Assembly: GCA_026712715.1 (NCBI GenBank)
Contig: JAPOPW010000023.1
Coordinates: 124,001 to 188,000, forward strand
Origin: Immundisolibacterales bacterium
Lineage (GTDB): Bacteria; Pseudomonadota; Gammaproteobacteria; HK1
Reading direction: 5' to 3'
DNA length: 64,000 nucleotides
The position numbers and the translations under genes were made by a program. Of the stretch, positions 1 to 9,490 are shown piece by piece. Each line of letters starts with the position of its first letter. The first letter of the stretch is position 1. Under the pieces are notes generated by a model. That model did no database searches. It had not been told where the DNA came from and saw only the letters and a list, made by a program, of their open reading frames with translations.

Positions 1-1
1 C

Positions 2-208
2 GCGCGCATCGGCGGTGCCCGCCGCATCGAGGCGACCGCGCTCGGATCGGCCGCAATGTTCCTCGGGGTGATGGTGCTGCCGTCGCTCTTCGGCCTCGCG
101 ATCGCGGCCGGCGGCGGCTATCCGCTCGCCTACGGCGGGGCGGCCGCACTGGCTCTTGCCGGCGCGTTCGCCCTGCTCGCCCCCCGCCGCCCGCGCCCCC
201 GGCCCTGA
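2..208 (+). CDS. MFS transporter, C-terminal fragment (5' end outside window)
   Basis: Open from the window edge and ends at a TGA, giving 68 residues. They form two hydrophobic stretches separated by a short glycine-rich loop, with an Arg/Pro-rich tail. This is the usual look of the last two helices of a 12-helix major facilitator exporter (small residues, a Pro-Ser-x-Phe-Gly motif in the penultimate helix). Substrate cannot be told. The transporter family is an inference from pattern alone; another polytopic permease is possible. Confidence 0.6.
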   Translation, partial: ARIGGARRIEATALGSAAMFLGVMVLPSLFGLAIAAGGGYPLAYGGAAALALAGAFALLAPRRPRPRP

Positions 209-276
209 CCGGCCACCCGACCATGCGCCCTGAAACGCACCGCCCGCGTCCGGCGACGACCTCGTCTACGTTGGTC

Positions 277-290
277 TTGACGTACGTCAA
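277..290. promoter_or_regulatory. 14-bp perfect palindrome, candidate operator
   Basis: TTGACGTACGTCAA is a perfect inverted repeat in the 241-bp gap before the flavin monooxygenase gene at 450. It is AT-richer than its surroundings and its left half also resembles a -35 box. The arrangement fits a dimeric repressor or activator site, but no regulator gene is adjacent. The rest of the gap (209-449) shows no gene. Confidence 0.35.
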
Positions 291-449
291 TATCGGCGTA
301 CGAGTCCTGGAATCGTGAACGGGTCGGGTCGAATCCGGCCCGGTCCGTGAGTTGTACGGCGCTCGTCGCCGGACTTCGCCGGCGGCCCTGCCGATATCAT
401 TCTGCTCCGCTCGCGGGTCCGTGGGGCCCGCGAGAGAGATGACGTACGA

Positions 450-1964
450 ATGGAACCCCGGAACGTGTCGGTGGACGGAACTGACGGACTGGCGAAGCTC
501 GAGGCTGACCTCGCGCGGGACTTCGAACGCCTGAATCATCCCCCGGCCGACTGGGTCCCGCCCCGGGTCGGATCGGACGGTCGGCGGATGACGGATGTGC
601 TGATCGTCGGCGGGGGCATGTGCGGGCTGGCCGCGGCGTTCGCCCTACGCCGGCTCGGGATCTCGAATCTCCGCCACGTCGACCGGAGTCCCGAGGGGCG
701 GGAGGGTCCCTGGCGTACCTACGCACGCATGGAGGTCCTGCGCTCGCCCAAGCACCTGACGGGTCCCGTGCTCGGTCTTCCCGGACTCACTTTCCGGGCC
801 TGGTGGGAGGCGCGCGGGAACGACTGGGAGGGGCTCGGCCGCATTCCGCGGACGGTCTGGATGGACTACCTCGACTGGTACCGCCGGGTCACGGGGGCCC
901 GGATCGAGAACGGGGTCGGGGTGGTCGCGCTCGAGCCCGGGGCGCGACATGAGCCGGCGGCCGGGCGGGGATCAGGGCCGGGGCCGGGGGCAGGAACCGG
1001 AACGGCGGGCGTTCGGGTGCGGCTCCGGAACGCGGACGGAAAGGGGTCGCTTCACGCCCGCCGCGTCGTCCTCGCGACCGGTCGCGAGGGACAGGCCGCG
1101 CCTCGGGTTCCGCGGCCGTTGGCCCCTTTCGTGGGGGGACCGGTCCTGCACAGCTCGCAGGACATCGACTTCGCCGCGCTGCGGAGCCGCAGGGTCGTGG
1201 TGATCGGGCTCGCCGCGTCCGCCTTCGACAACGCCGCCACCGCCCTCGGGGCGGGAGCGGCCGAGGTCGTCCTCGTCGGCCGCGCCCCGGCCCTCCCGCG
1301 CCTCAACAAGATGAAGCAGACCGTCTATCCCGGCTTCACCCACGGCTTTCCGGACCTCCCGGACGCGGAGAAGCTTCGACTCCTCGACCACGTGGTCCGC
1401 TTCCGGATCGCCCCCCCGCGCGACTCGGTGCTGCGGATCGCTTCGAGTCCGAAGGCGCGCCTCATGCTGGGGACGGAGATCCTCGGCGCGACCGGGCACG
1501 GCGACGCGCTCCGGCTCGAGACCACGAAGGGGGCGCTCGTCGCCGATCGGGTGATCCTAGGTACCGGCTTCGCCTTCGACCTCGGCGCGCCGCGCGAGCT
1601 CGCGGCGCTGTCGCCCGAGATTCTGCGCTGGCGCGACCGGGTGCCGGAGGCGAAGGGCGAATGGGGCGAGAGCCCCTATCTCGCTCCCGACTTCTCCTTC
1701 TCGCCGCGCGCGGGATCGGACATCGTCGGGCTCGAACGCCTGCACTGCTTCACGCACGCGTCGCAGCTCAGCCTCGGCAACCTCGCCAACGACATTCCCG
1801 CCGTCTCCGAGGGCGCCGAGCGGCTCGCCCGCGGCATCGCCGCATCGCTCTACGTCGAGGACCGCGAACACCACTGGGAACGCCTTCGGGAATACGCCGA
1901 GCCGGAGCTCTTCGGCGACGAGTGGCCGGGTCTCGACACTTGGTGGCCTCCCGTTTCGCGGTAA
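450..1964 (+). CDS. FAD/NAD(P)-binding flavin monooxygenase-like oxidoreductase
   Basis: A 504-residue protein with a Rossmann FAD-binding start (GGGMCG at residues 54-59) and a second dinucleotide-binding stretch near residue 252. The second reads GLAAS where many relatives have GxGxSA. This two-Rossmann layout belongs to class B flavoprotein monooxygenases and related NAD(P)H oxidoreductases, which oxygenate or oxidise small organic molecules in the cytoplasm. The 46 residues before the FAD motif look like a genuine N-terminal extension (pattern with PPADWVP), so I keep the ATG at 450 rather than the internal ATG at 588. A purine-rich stretch precedes it. It runs convergent to the hyuAB pair downstream. 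Substrate unknown. Confidence 0.8.
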   Translation: MEPRNVSVDGTDGLAKLEADLARDFERLNHPPADWVPPRVGSDGRRMTDVLIVGGGMCGLAAAFALRRLGISNLRHVDRSPEGREGPWRTYARMEVLRSPKHLTGPVLGLPGLTFRAWWEARGNDWEGLGRIPRTVWMDYLDWYRRVTGARIENGVGVVALEPGARHEPAAGRGSGPGPGAGTGTAGVRVRLRNADGKGSLHARRVVLATGREGQAAPRVPRPLAPFVGGPVLHSSQDIDFAALRSRRVVVIGLAASAFDNAATALGAGAAEVVLVGRAPALPRLNKMKQTVYPGFTHGFPDLPDAEKLRLLDHVVRFRIAPPRDSVLRIASSPKARLMLGTEILGATGHGDALRLETTKGALVADRVILGTGFAFDLGAPRELAALSPEILRWRDRVPEAKGEWGESPYLAPDFSFSPRAGSDIVGLERLHCFTHASQLSLGNLANDIPAVSEGAERLARGIAASLYVEDREHHWERLREYAEPELFGDEWPGLDTWWPPVSR

Positions 1965-2129
1965 CGGACGACCCCTGCGGTTCGGCCTGCTCGCTCGTCT
2001 TCCGGGCCGGGAGCGGTAGTCGGCCGAAAGCGGGGGGGGCGGACGGATTCGGACCGGAGGGGCGGAAAGCGAGGCGCGGGCGGGCGGTCGGCCCGAGCGC
2101 GCCCGGCGCGGGAGCGGAGAAGCCCGGCG

Positions 2130-3935
2130 CTACGCCCCGGCGCCGGAATCGAGGCGGTCGTCGGGGGCGTCGTAGTAGCCGCCGCGGTGGAACATCTTCC
2201 CGGGCCGCGCCATCGCCGCCCGGCTTGCCTCGGTTGCCGCCTGGTCCACTTCGTCGCCGGCGAGCACCACGCCGTAGTCTCGCGCGGCCGCCGCCTCGGA
2301 GACGAAGCCGTCCAGCACGTCCGACAGCACGTCGTCGGCCGGCCGATCGACCGGGGCTCCCCAGCCCCCGCCGCCGGGGGTGACGATCCGCACGAGGTCT
2401 CCCTTGCACAGCCGGTTGCCGTCGCTCATGGTGGCGAGCTCGCGGGGGTCCGGGCCGTCCGGGTTGACGACCACCCGTCCCGGACGGCCGCTCATCCCGC
2501 CGTTGACGCCGAACGCGGGCTGGCGGCAGTTGTCGATCCGCATGCCGATGACCGCCTCGTCCGAGAGCACCCGCACGTCGCGCACGATGCCGCAGCCCCC
2601 GCGCCAGCGTCCGGCGCCGCCCGAGTCCCGGTGGATGCGGAACGCCTCGATCTCGACCCCGAACTCCATCTCCGCGAATTCGATGGGATAGTTCTCCTGC
2701 GCGACGTAGTAGACCGCGTCGATCCCGTCCGCGAAGGTGCGCGCGCCGAAGCCGACCGAGAGGCCCTCGATGCAAAGCGGCTCGCTCCCGTCCGCGTTCC
2801 GGCCCCGGAGGTAGTAAAGGACGTAGACAGACGGCGCAGCCGATGCCTTTCCGCCCGTCGCCTGCGCGATCGCGCCGAAGAGCGAGGTGGTCACCCGGAT
2901 CATCGTGTGCGAGCGAAGGCCGAGCGGCGCCGGGAAGCGCGGCGCGACGAGCGTGCCGGGACGGGTGGTGACCGTCTCGACGGCCCGCTCGAACCCGCCG
3001 TTCATTCCGATTCCCGGCTGTTCCATGCACATCCACAGGCCCAGCATGAACTTCGGCACCGAATCGTCCATCACGAAGTTGATCGGTCCCTGCGCCTGCC
3101 GGTCGGAGGCGCTGAAGTCGATCTCGAGCGATCCGTTCGTCTTCCGGAGCACGGTATCGACGAAGTAGGAGCGGTCCGTCACCGCGTCCGAATCGATCCG
3201 GTCGCGGAAGGCGTGCTCGCCGTCGGGAATGCGGTCCGCGATCCGGGCGCGCAGGGCCTGCTCGGTCTCCGTGATCATCGCCTCGAACGCGGCCTCGACC
3301 GCGTCGACCCCGTGGCGCTCGACCGTCTCGGTCAGCCGGCGGACGCCGAGCCGGCAGGCGGCCATGATCGCCTTGAGATCGCCCCGCAGCATGTCCGGAA
3401 AGCGCGAGTTGCGGGTGAGGATGCGGACCACCTCCTCGTTCTCGACACCTTCGCGCATCACCCGCACCGGCGGGATCATGATGCCCTCCTGGAATACGGA
3501 GGTGGCGAAGGGGCTGATCGAGCCCGGCACCGAGCCGCCGACGTCCCAGAGGTGCCCCCACGCCTCGGCGAAGGCGATCAGGCGGCCCTCGTGGAACACC
3601 GGCATGACGAACGCCATGTCGGGCAGGTGGCTGACCGCTCCCCGGGTGCCGTAGCAGTCGTTGTACCAGTAGAGGTCCCCGGCGCGCATGGTCTGCGCCG
3701 GATACTCGTCGAGAATCGCGTCGACGAGGTTGCCGGCGAGGGTGAGGGAGGTCGAGACCACGAGCTCTCCCTTCGGGTTCAGGAAGGCGGTGAAGTAGTC
3801 CTTCTTCTCGCGGATGAAGGGCGACATCGCGGTGCGCGCGACGAGCGCCTCCATCTCGGCGCGGGCGGCGTTGAGGGCGCCCTTGATGAGCTCGAGGGTG
3901 AAGCGGTCGGGAGCGGAATCGGACCTCGGGGTCAT
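2130..3935 (-). CDS. hyuB: Hydantoinase B / oxoprolinase-family beta subunit
   Basis: A 601-residue member of the HyuB family, the partner subunit of ATP-dependent ring-opening amidohydrolases (N-methylhydantoinase, 5-oxoprolinase, caprolactamase) and of acetone/acetophenone carboxylases. Family marks are the opening LELIKGALNAARAEM, the YNDCYGTRGAVSHLPD stretch near residue 110 and a glycine-rich C-terminus (GGGGWGAPVDRP). Length is normal. Its ATG overlaps the stop of the upstream hyuA by four bases (ATGA), so the two are translationally coupled and probably form one complex. The substrate cannot be read from sequence; subunit identity is secure, substrate class is not. Confidence 0.88.
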   Translation of the reverse strand: MTPRSDSAPDRFTLELIKGALNAARAEMEALVARTAMSPFIREKKDYFTAFLNPKGELVVSTSLTLAGNLVDAILDEYPAQTMRAGDLYWYNDCYGTRGAVSHLPDMAFVMPVFHEGRLIAFAEAWGHLWDVGGSVPGSISPFATSVFQEGIMIPPVRVMREGVENEEVVRILTRNSRFPDMLRGDLKAIMAACRLGVRRLTETVERHGVDAVEAAFEAMITETEQALRARIADRIPDGEHAFRDRIDSDAVTDRSYFVDTVLRKTNGSLEIDFSASDRQAQGPINFVMDDSVPKFMLGLWMCMEQPGIGMNGGFERAVETVTTRPGTLVAPRFPAPLGLRSHTMIRVTTSLFGAIAQATGGKASAAPSVYVLYYLRGRNADGSEPLCIEGLSVGFGARTFADGIDAVYYVAQENYPIEFAEMEFGVEIEAFRIHRDSGGAGRWRGGCGIVRDVRVLSDEAVIGMRIDNCRQPAFGVNGGMSGRPGRVVVNPDGPDPRELATMSDGNRLCKGDLVRIVTPGGGGWGAPVDRPADDVLSDVLDGFVSEAAAARDYGVVLAGDEVDQAATEASRAAMARPGKMFHRGGYYDAPDDRLDSGAGA

Positions 3936-6013
3936 GGTGTCCCCTCCGTTACGACGAGGTTCGCGTGGCGGTCGGTGAGCGCGCTCTGACCGGGCAGGAT
4001 GACGACCGTGGAGTCGAGCTGGTCGACGATTGCCGGGCCTTCGATGACGTGGCCGGCGAGCAGCGCCTCACGACGGTAGACGGGGGTCGCGCGCGGCGTG
4101 GCGGCGCCATTCCCGTCCAGGCTCGCCGGGCGTTCTCCGGCGGGCTCGGGGCGCCGCTTCGAGGCGGCCGGGATCTCGGGAAGGACGAGCGTGCCGGTGG
4201 CGCCGACCGCCTCGACCCGCAGGTTCACGATCTCGACCGGCGCGCCGGGGTCGGCGAAGGTGTAGAGCCGCTCGTGCAGCGAGTGGAAGTCCGCGACGAG
4301 GGTCGCGAGCGCAGCCTCGGCGACGGGGCCGCCCGCGGTTACCGGCACCGTCAGCTCCACCCCCTGCTTCGCATAGCGGAGGTCCGCCGCACGCTGGAAC
4401 TCGCGGCTCTCGGGAGGCACGCCGTCCGCTTCGAGCCGCCGGTTGGCGCGGTCGGTCAGCTCGGCGAAGATCGCTTCGGTCGCCGTCGGGTCGTAGGCGT
4501 CGGCCCGTTGCAGCCGGGTCACCGCGAAGTCGTAGCGCAAATCCGCGGTCAACAGTCCGATGGCGCAAAGGATCCCCGGATAGCGGGGCACGAGCAGGCG
4601 TCCGGCCCCGAGGCTTCGCATGAGGTCCGCGCCGTGCGCCGGGCCCGCTCCGCCGAAGGCGGCGAGGGCGAACTCGCGCGGATCGAGCCCCCTCTCGACC
4701 GACATCACCTTGAGCGCCCCGGTCATGTTGGCGTTGACGAGGTCGACGATGCCGCGCGCCGCCGCCACCGTGCCGATGCCGAGCGGCTCGGCGACCCCCG
4801 TCCGGACCGCCCGCTCTGCTGCCGTCCCGTCGAGGGCGACCTCGCCGTCGAGGAGGTGGGGCGGGATCCGTCCGAGCACGAGGTTGGCGTCCGACACGGT
4901 CGCCCGGGTGCCCCCCTTGGCGTAGCAGGCGGGGCCCGGATCGGCTCCCGCGCTCTCCGGGCCGACCCGGATGGACCCCTGCGCGTTGACCGTCGCGACC
5001 GAGCCCCCGCCCGCCCCGATGGTGTGGATGTCGATGATCGGGAGGGCCAGCGGATGTTCGCCGAGCTTGCCGGCCGTGGTCCGCGCCGGCTCTCCGTCGC
5101 GCACGAGCGAGACATCGGCGCTGGTGCCGCCCATGTCGATGCCGAGGAGGTCGTCCATTCCGGCGAGCCGCCCGAGCCAGGCCGCCCCGCGCGCGCCGGC
5201 GGCCGGGCCGGACAGCGCGAGGTGCACCGCCCCCCGGGCCGCCTCGTCCGGCGGGCAGGTGCCGCCGTTCGATTTCATGATGAAGAGCGGAGCGCGGATC
5301 TCGCGCCGGGCGAGGCCCTCGGCGAGCCGCCCGATGTAGTGCCCCACCACCGGCTGCACCGACGCGTTCAAAGTGGTGGCGACCGTCCGCTCGTACTCCC
5401 GGAATACCGGGAGGACGTCGACGGAGAGCGCGATCTCCACCTCGGGCAGGAGGCCGCGCAGGACCTCCCCGACCCGCCGTTCGTGCCGGGGATTGGCATA
5501 GGAGTGGAGCAGCACGACCGCGACCGCATCGAGGCGCGCGGCCGAAATTGCATCCCCGATTCCGCGGAGCGCTCCTTCATCGAGCGGCACCGCCTCGCTC
5601 CCGTCGAGCCGGATCCGCCCGGGCACCTCGAAGATGTGGCGCGCCCGGACGGGGCGTCGCGGCTTGACCCAGGAGAAGAGGTTGGCCTCGCGCGGGATCT
5701 CCGCCCGACCGATCTCCAGCACGTGGCGGAATCCCGCGGTGGTCACGAGGCCGGTCCGCGCGACCTTGCCTTCGAGGATCGCGTTGGTGGCGACGGTGGA
5801 GCCGTGCAGGACCGCGTCGATGGCCTCGGGCGCAACTCCCGAACGGGCCAGTATCCTGTCCATTCCGCCGAAGAAGCCGTCCGCGGGGGCGCTCGGAACG
5901 GACGGCGACTTCGCGACCCGGAGCGCGCCACCCGCCCCATCCGCGAGGATCATGTCGGTGAACGTCCCGCCCACGTCCACCCCGACCCGAAATCCAGCTC
6001 CCGTTTCAGTCAT
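3932..6013 (-). CDS. hyuA: Hydantoinase A / oxoprolinase-family ATP-binding subunit
   Basis: A 693-residue HyuA-family protein. ATP-binding motifs of the actin/hexokinase-like fold are present: GGTFTD (residues 15-20), HGSTVATNA (70-78), SNGG (248-251), DMGGTSAD (293-300) and GAGGGS (333-338). These subunits activate a lactam or ureide with ATP for hydrolysis or carboxylation together with HyuB. The frame is open upstream to 6109, but the ATG at 6013 has a GAGGG ribosome site four bases ahead and places the GGTFTD motif at the usual position. First gene of a hyuA-hyuB pair transcribed leftwards. Confidence 0.9.
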   Translation of the reverse strand: MTETGAGFRVGVDVGGTFTDMILADGAGGALRVAKSPSVPSAPADGFFGGMDRILARSGVAPEAIDAVLHGSTVATNAILEGKVARTGLVTTAGFRHVLEIGRAEIPREANLFSWVKPRRPVRARHIFEVPGRIRLDGSEAVPLDEGALRGIGDAISAARLDAVAVVLLHSYANPRHERRVGEVLRGLLPEVEIALSVDVLPVFREYERTVATTLNASVQPVVGHYIGRLAEGLARREIRAPLFIMKSNGGTCPPDEAARGAVHLALSGPAAGARGAAWLGRLAGMDDLLGIDMGGTSADVSLVRDGEPARTTAGKLGEHPLALPIIDIHTIGAGGGSVATVNAQGSIRVGPESAGADPGPACYAKGGTRATVSDANLVLGRIPPHLLDGEVALDGTAAERAVRTGVAEPLGIGTVAAARGIVDLVNANMTGALKVMSVERGLDPREFALAAFGGAGPAHGADLMRSLGAGRLLVPRYPGILCAIGLLTADLRYDFAVTRLQRADAYDPTATEAIFAELTDRANRRLEADGVPPESREFQRAADLRYAKQGVELTVPVTAGGPVAEAALATLVADFHSLHERLYTFADPGAPVEIVNLRVEAVGATGTLVLPEIPAASKRRPEPAGERPASLDGNGAATPRATPVYRREALLAGHVIEGPAIVDQLDSTVVILPGQSALTDRHANLVVTEGTP

Positions 6014-6264
6014 GTTCCCTCGTTCGTCCCTGCTGCGAAGACCATCCGCCCTGAACTTGCCGAAAACGTTGGCGGAGGCACCGGTGTCTCGGGGGTGTAT
6101 TCGTTTCAATTCTGCCCCGGCGAGGTGCGTCCCGGTCGCGCAGCGCAGGCACCTCGTCGAACCGTCGACTCGGACACCCTTTCCGCCTTCTTGCCGATAT
6201 CGGGATCGGCGCGCGCCGAAGGTTGCGCGTAACCCTCACGCACGTCGTCCGGAACGGCCGACCG

Positions 6265-7299
6265 TCAGCCGAAGTTCGGGTTTGCGCTCTCGCCGGCGCC
6301 GGCCGCCCTTCGCGGCCCGGCGCCGCGCGCGAACCGCCGATCGTTGTAGACCTTGACGGTGGTGGGCGCATAGCGCGCGGGGTGCGCCGGATCCGTGCAC
6401 GTTTCGATGCACGCGATCGAGGCATCGTAGTTCGGCCGCGTGAAGTAGCCGATCGAGAGTCTTCGCGAGCGTGACCGGGCATCGGCTTCGGGTACCGCCA
6501 CCCGGTGCGGGGTCGAGACCCACCGGTCGTTGGTCCATCGCATCAGCAGATCGCCGATGTTGACGATGAAGGTGTCCTCGATGGCCGGGGCGTCGATCCA
6601 GTCGCGCCCGCGCGGGCGCACCTGGAGGCCCCCCGCCGCGGCTTCGTTGCGAAGGATCGTCATCATTCCGAGATCGGTGTGGACCCCGCATCGCAGTTGC
6701 CCGGGCTCGAGCTCGTGCGAGGGGGCTGGATAGTGCAGCAGGCGCAACTGGCTCGCATGGCGGTCGAGCTTGTCGGCGAACCAGTCCGCCGGAAGTCCGA
6801 GGGCGAGGGCCATGCAGCGAGCGAGCCGCCGCGAGAGGTCCTCGAGTGCCAGGAAGTAAATCTTCATGGCCGGCTCGAGGGCGGGAAACGCGCCCGGCCA
6901 GAGGTTGGGCGCGAAGTTCGGATAGGAAAGCTCGTGCGAATGGTATCGGTCGTCCGGGCGGTCGAAGGGCCCGATCGCGAAGACCTCCTTGAAGTCCGGA
7001 GGCGTGTCTGCGCCGTGCATCCGGGCCAGCGTCTCCTCGCCGTAGGGGATGTAGCCGCGATTCTGGTCGTGGTGCGGCCGCCGGACCGTCATCTTCGCGT
7101 CGAGCGGCAGGTCGAAGAAGGAGCGTGCCGCGTCGTGGAGCGCACGCTGGACCCCTTCGCCGACGCCGTGATTCCGGATGACGAGAAAGCCGGTCTCCCG
7201 GCAGATCCCGTCGAGCTCCCGGGCGGCGCCCGCGACCGCCGCCGGGTCCGCGCTCTCGAAGCGCCGCAGGTCGAATACGGGGATGCCGTTCGTCGTCAT
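6265..7299 (-). CDS. 2-oxoglutarate/Fe(II)-dependent dioxygenase (isopenicillin N synthase-like)
   Basis: A 344-residue non-haem iron oxygenase. The facial triad is visible as His207-x-Asp209 and His265, and the 2-oxoglutarate-binding RxS as Arg280-Leu-Ser282 (RLSIGYF). The N-terminus (PVFDLRRF, then GFLVIRNHGV) matches the DIOX_N region of this family. Members hydroxylate or desaturate small molecules at the expense of 2-oxoglutarate. The start at 7299 has AGGAG eight bases upstream; the frame extends further but into an Arg/Gly-rich stretch unlike protein. It lies between two hyuAB pairs on the same strand and may act on the same class of substrate (inference). Confidence 0.85.
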   Translation of the reverse strand: MTTNGIPVFDLRRFESADPAAVAGAARELDGICRETGFLVIRNHGVGEGVQRALHDAARSFFDLPLDAKMTVRRPHHDQNRGYIPYGEETLARMHGADTPPDFKEVFAIGPFDRPDDRYHSHELSYPNFAPNLWPGAFPALEPAMKIYFLALEDLSRRLARCMALALGLPADWFADKLDRHASQLRLLHYPAPSHELEPGQLRCGVHTDLGMMTILRNEAAAGGLQVRPRGRDWIDAPAIEDTFIVNIGDLLMRWTNDRWVSTPHRVAVPEADARSRSRRLSIGYFTRPNYDASIACIETCTDPAHPARYAPTTVKVYNDRRFARGAGPRRAAGAGESANPNFG

Positions 7300-7481
7300 G
7301 ACGCTTCGCTCCTGGACCGGCGGGAAACGTGCGGAGCGGCCATCATGCCATGGCCCACCCCGCGGTGCATGCGGGCCGCCTCGCCCTCCTCGCCCGCGGC
7401 GTCCGGGCTCCCGCAACCGCGTCGCGGACCCGCCGCGTAACCGATCCGTGCCCGGCCGTCAGCGAACCCGGCGTTCGCGGG

Positions 7482-9488
7482 CTACGCGGCCGCGGCCCCA
7501 CCCGCGTCGGAGAGCTCGGGGAACTCGGCGCACAGGGCCGCGAACGCCTGCCGCACGTCCGAACCGTCGCCACGCCGGTCGTCCGGGGACAGGGGCTCGA
7601 GCGCGGCGAATATCCGGTGCTTGGCGTAGAAGCGCCAGTGGACGGGCAGCCGGGCGAGGCACTCGGTCAGCGCCGCGTAGTTGGCATCCGTCCACACCGC
7701 CTCGAAGGCCCGGCATTCGTCGCCGACGTCGTAGAAACGGTTGTCCGTCCCATTGGCCCGCGCGGCGCGAAGGGCGCGGGTCGCGGGGCCGTCCACCGCC
7801 CCTTGCGCAATCACCACCCCGTAGGCGTCGCGCGCGTGCCCGGTGGTCACCCAGCCCCGCCTCCAGTCGAGCAGCACCGCGTCCGGGTCGCGCTCCAACG
7901 GATCGCCCCAGCCCCCGGCGCCGCCGCAGGTCACGTGGATCACGTCCCCCGGGCCGATCGTCAGGATATCGGTGTTGCCAAGGTCGACCTCCCGGTTGGT
8001 GCCGGGGTTCTTGATGAAACGCGACGACGCCCCGGCGCGCCCGCCCGCGATGCCCCAGCCGGTGAAGCGGGTGCGGTCCCGGTTGCGCGCGGTGACCCGA
8101 GTGTTGGGAGAGAACGCCTGAAAGCGCATCTCCGTCGCCATCCCGCCGCGGTGCAGCCCCGGCCCGGCGCTGTCGGGGGAGAGTCCGTAGCGCAGCACCT
8201 TGATCCCCGCCTCGGCCTCGTTGATCTCGACGGGGGTGTTCTTGAGGAAGCCCTGGTTCGCCCCGGAACCGTCCTGTCCATCCTCCCCCGCGCGCCCTCC
8301 CGCGCCCCCGGTCATCGGGTTGATGGCGGCCATGATGCGCCGTCCGGTGCGGTTGTCGGTGGTGTTGACGTTCATGATCGGCCCGCCCGACCCCGGCGAC
8401 CCGGCGAGCCGCTCCGGGGCGGCCGGCGCGAAGGCGCCGAGGATCAGCCCCTGCAGCCGGCTGCACGAGAGGGTCCGCATTCCCACCGCGGCCGGGAACA
8501 CCGGATTCACGATGGTTCCCGAGGGCAGGATGCAGCGGCAGACCCGGCCGACCCCGGAATTCAGGTAGAGGGAGGGGTCCAGCGAGTAGAGGACGTAGGT
8601 CATGCCGACCATCAGGAGGGTGTGACGCTCGTCGCCGCCGGTCGGCATGTTGAGCGAGCTCTCGAGCTGCGGGTCGGAGCCGGTGAAGTCGAAAACGAGC
8701 TCGTCGCCGTCGATGACGAGGGTGAGCGCGAGGCGGCAGGGCCAGCCGTCGACCGAGTCCTCGTCCATGTAGTCCGCGAACGGATACGTTCCGTCCGGCA
8801 GGTTCCGGACGATGGCGCGGGCCTGGGCTTCGGCATAGTCCAGGAGGTCCGCGACCCCTTCGCGAAAGACGTCGACCCCGAAGCGCTCGATCATCTCACG
8901 GACCTTGCGCTCCCCGGTGTTGCAGGCCGCGATCTGGGCCTTGAGGTCGCCCCAGTTCTGGTCGGGAGCCCGGACGTTGGTGAGGAAGAGGTCCAGCACC
9001 TGGCGGTTCAGCTCGCCCTCGACCAGGATCTTCGCGGGCGGGATGCGTATCCCTTCCTGGTGGATCTCCGAAAGGGTCCGCGAAAGCGATGCGGGGACCG
9101 CGCCGCCGACGTCGGTGTTGTGGACGTGCCCGACCGAGAACGCGACGATCTCGTCCTCGTGGAAGATCGGCTTCCAGATGTGCATGTCGGGGGTGTGGGT
9201 GCAGACGAACCCGGAATAGGGGTCGTTGGTGAGGGCGATGTCTCCGGGGCGGTAATCGTCGATCATCTCGATTACCCGCCCGTAGTTCAGCCCCACGAAC
9301 CAGGTGGCCCCGAGCTCGGTCGGCGTCGCGAAGGTCTCCCCGGCGGGGGTGGTCAACCCGGTGGTGAAGTCCTCGGTCTCCTTGACGAAGGTCGAGTGCG
9401 CGGTGCGGTACAGGGTGAACGCCATGCTCTCGGCGGCGGCCCGAGTGTGGTTCTTGAGGATTTCGAGGGTGACCGGGTCGACGGGCAT
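7482..9488 (-). CDS. hyuB: Hydantoinase B / oxoprolinase-family beta subunit (second copy)
   Basis: A 668-residue HyuB-family subunit. It opens with VDPVTLEILKNHTRAAAESM and carries NDPYSGFVCTHTPDMH near residue 95 and a late Gly-rich segment (CGGAGGWGDPLERDP), both typical of the family. It is about 65 residues longer than the first copy at 2130, mainly through a C-terminal extension that includes a stretch with two nearby Trp/Tyr clusters. Its ATG sits just after the stop of hyuA at 9491, with the GGAGG ribosome site inside the end of that gene, so the pair is coupled. Confidence 0.88.
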   Translation of the reverse strand: MPVDPVTLEILKNHTRAAAESMAFTLYRTAHSTFVKETEDFTTGLTTPAGETFATPTELGATWFVGLNYGRVIEMIDDYRPGDIALTNDPYSGFVCTHTPDMHIWKPIFHEDEIVAFSVGHVHNTDVGGAVPASLSRTLSEIHQEGIRIPPAKILVEGELNRQVLDLFLTNVRAPDQNWGDLKAQIAACNTGERKVREMIERFGVDVFREGVADLLDYAEAQARAIVRNLPDGTYPFADYMDEDSVDGWPCRLALTLVIDGDELVFDFTGSDPQLESSLNMPTGGDERHTLLMVGMTYVLYSLDPSLYLNSGVGRVCRCILPSGTIVNPVFPAAVGMRTLSCSRLQGLILGAFAPAAPERLAGSPGSGGPIMNVNTTDNRTGRRIMAAINPMTGGAGGRAGEDGQDGSGANQGFLKNTPVEINEAEAGIKVLRYGLSPDSAGPGLHRGGMATEMRFQAFSPNTRVTARNRDRTRFTGWGIAGGRAGASSRFIKNPGTNREVDLGNTDILTIGPGDVIHVTCGGAGGWGDPLERDPDAVLLDWRRGWVTTGHARDAYGVVIAQGAVDGPATRALRAARANGTDNRFYDVGDECRAFEAVWTDANYAALTECLARLPVHWRFYAKHRIFAALEPLSPDDRRGDGSDVRQAFAALCAEFPELSDAGGAAAA

Positions 9489-9490
9489 GT

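Noticed and set aside
6050-6058. AAGTTCAGG (minus strand) about 40 bases upstream of hyuA, also at 11597-11605 before the second hyuA
   Set aside because: Only nine bases, at slightly different distances, with no symmetry; could be chance.
3965-6232. Open frame of 755 codons on the plus strand opposite the first hyuA
   Set aside because: Composition (Arg/Asp/Glu/Gly repeats) and lack of any motif mark it as a shadow of the real gene.
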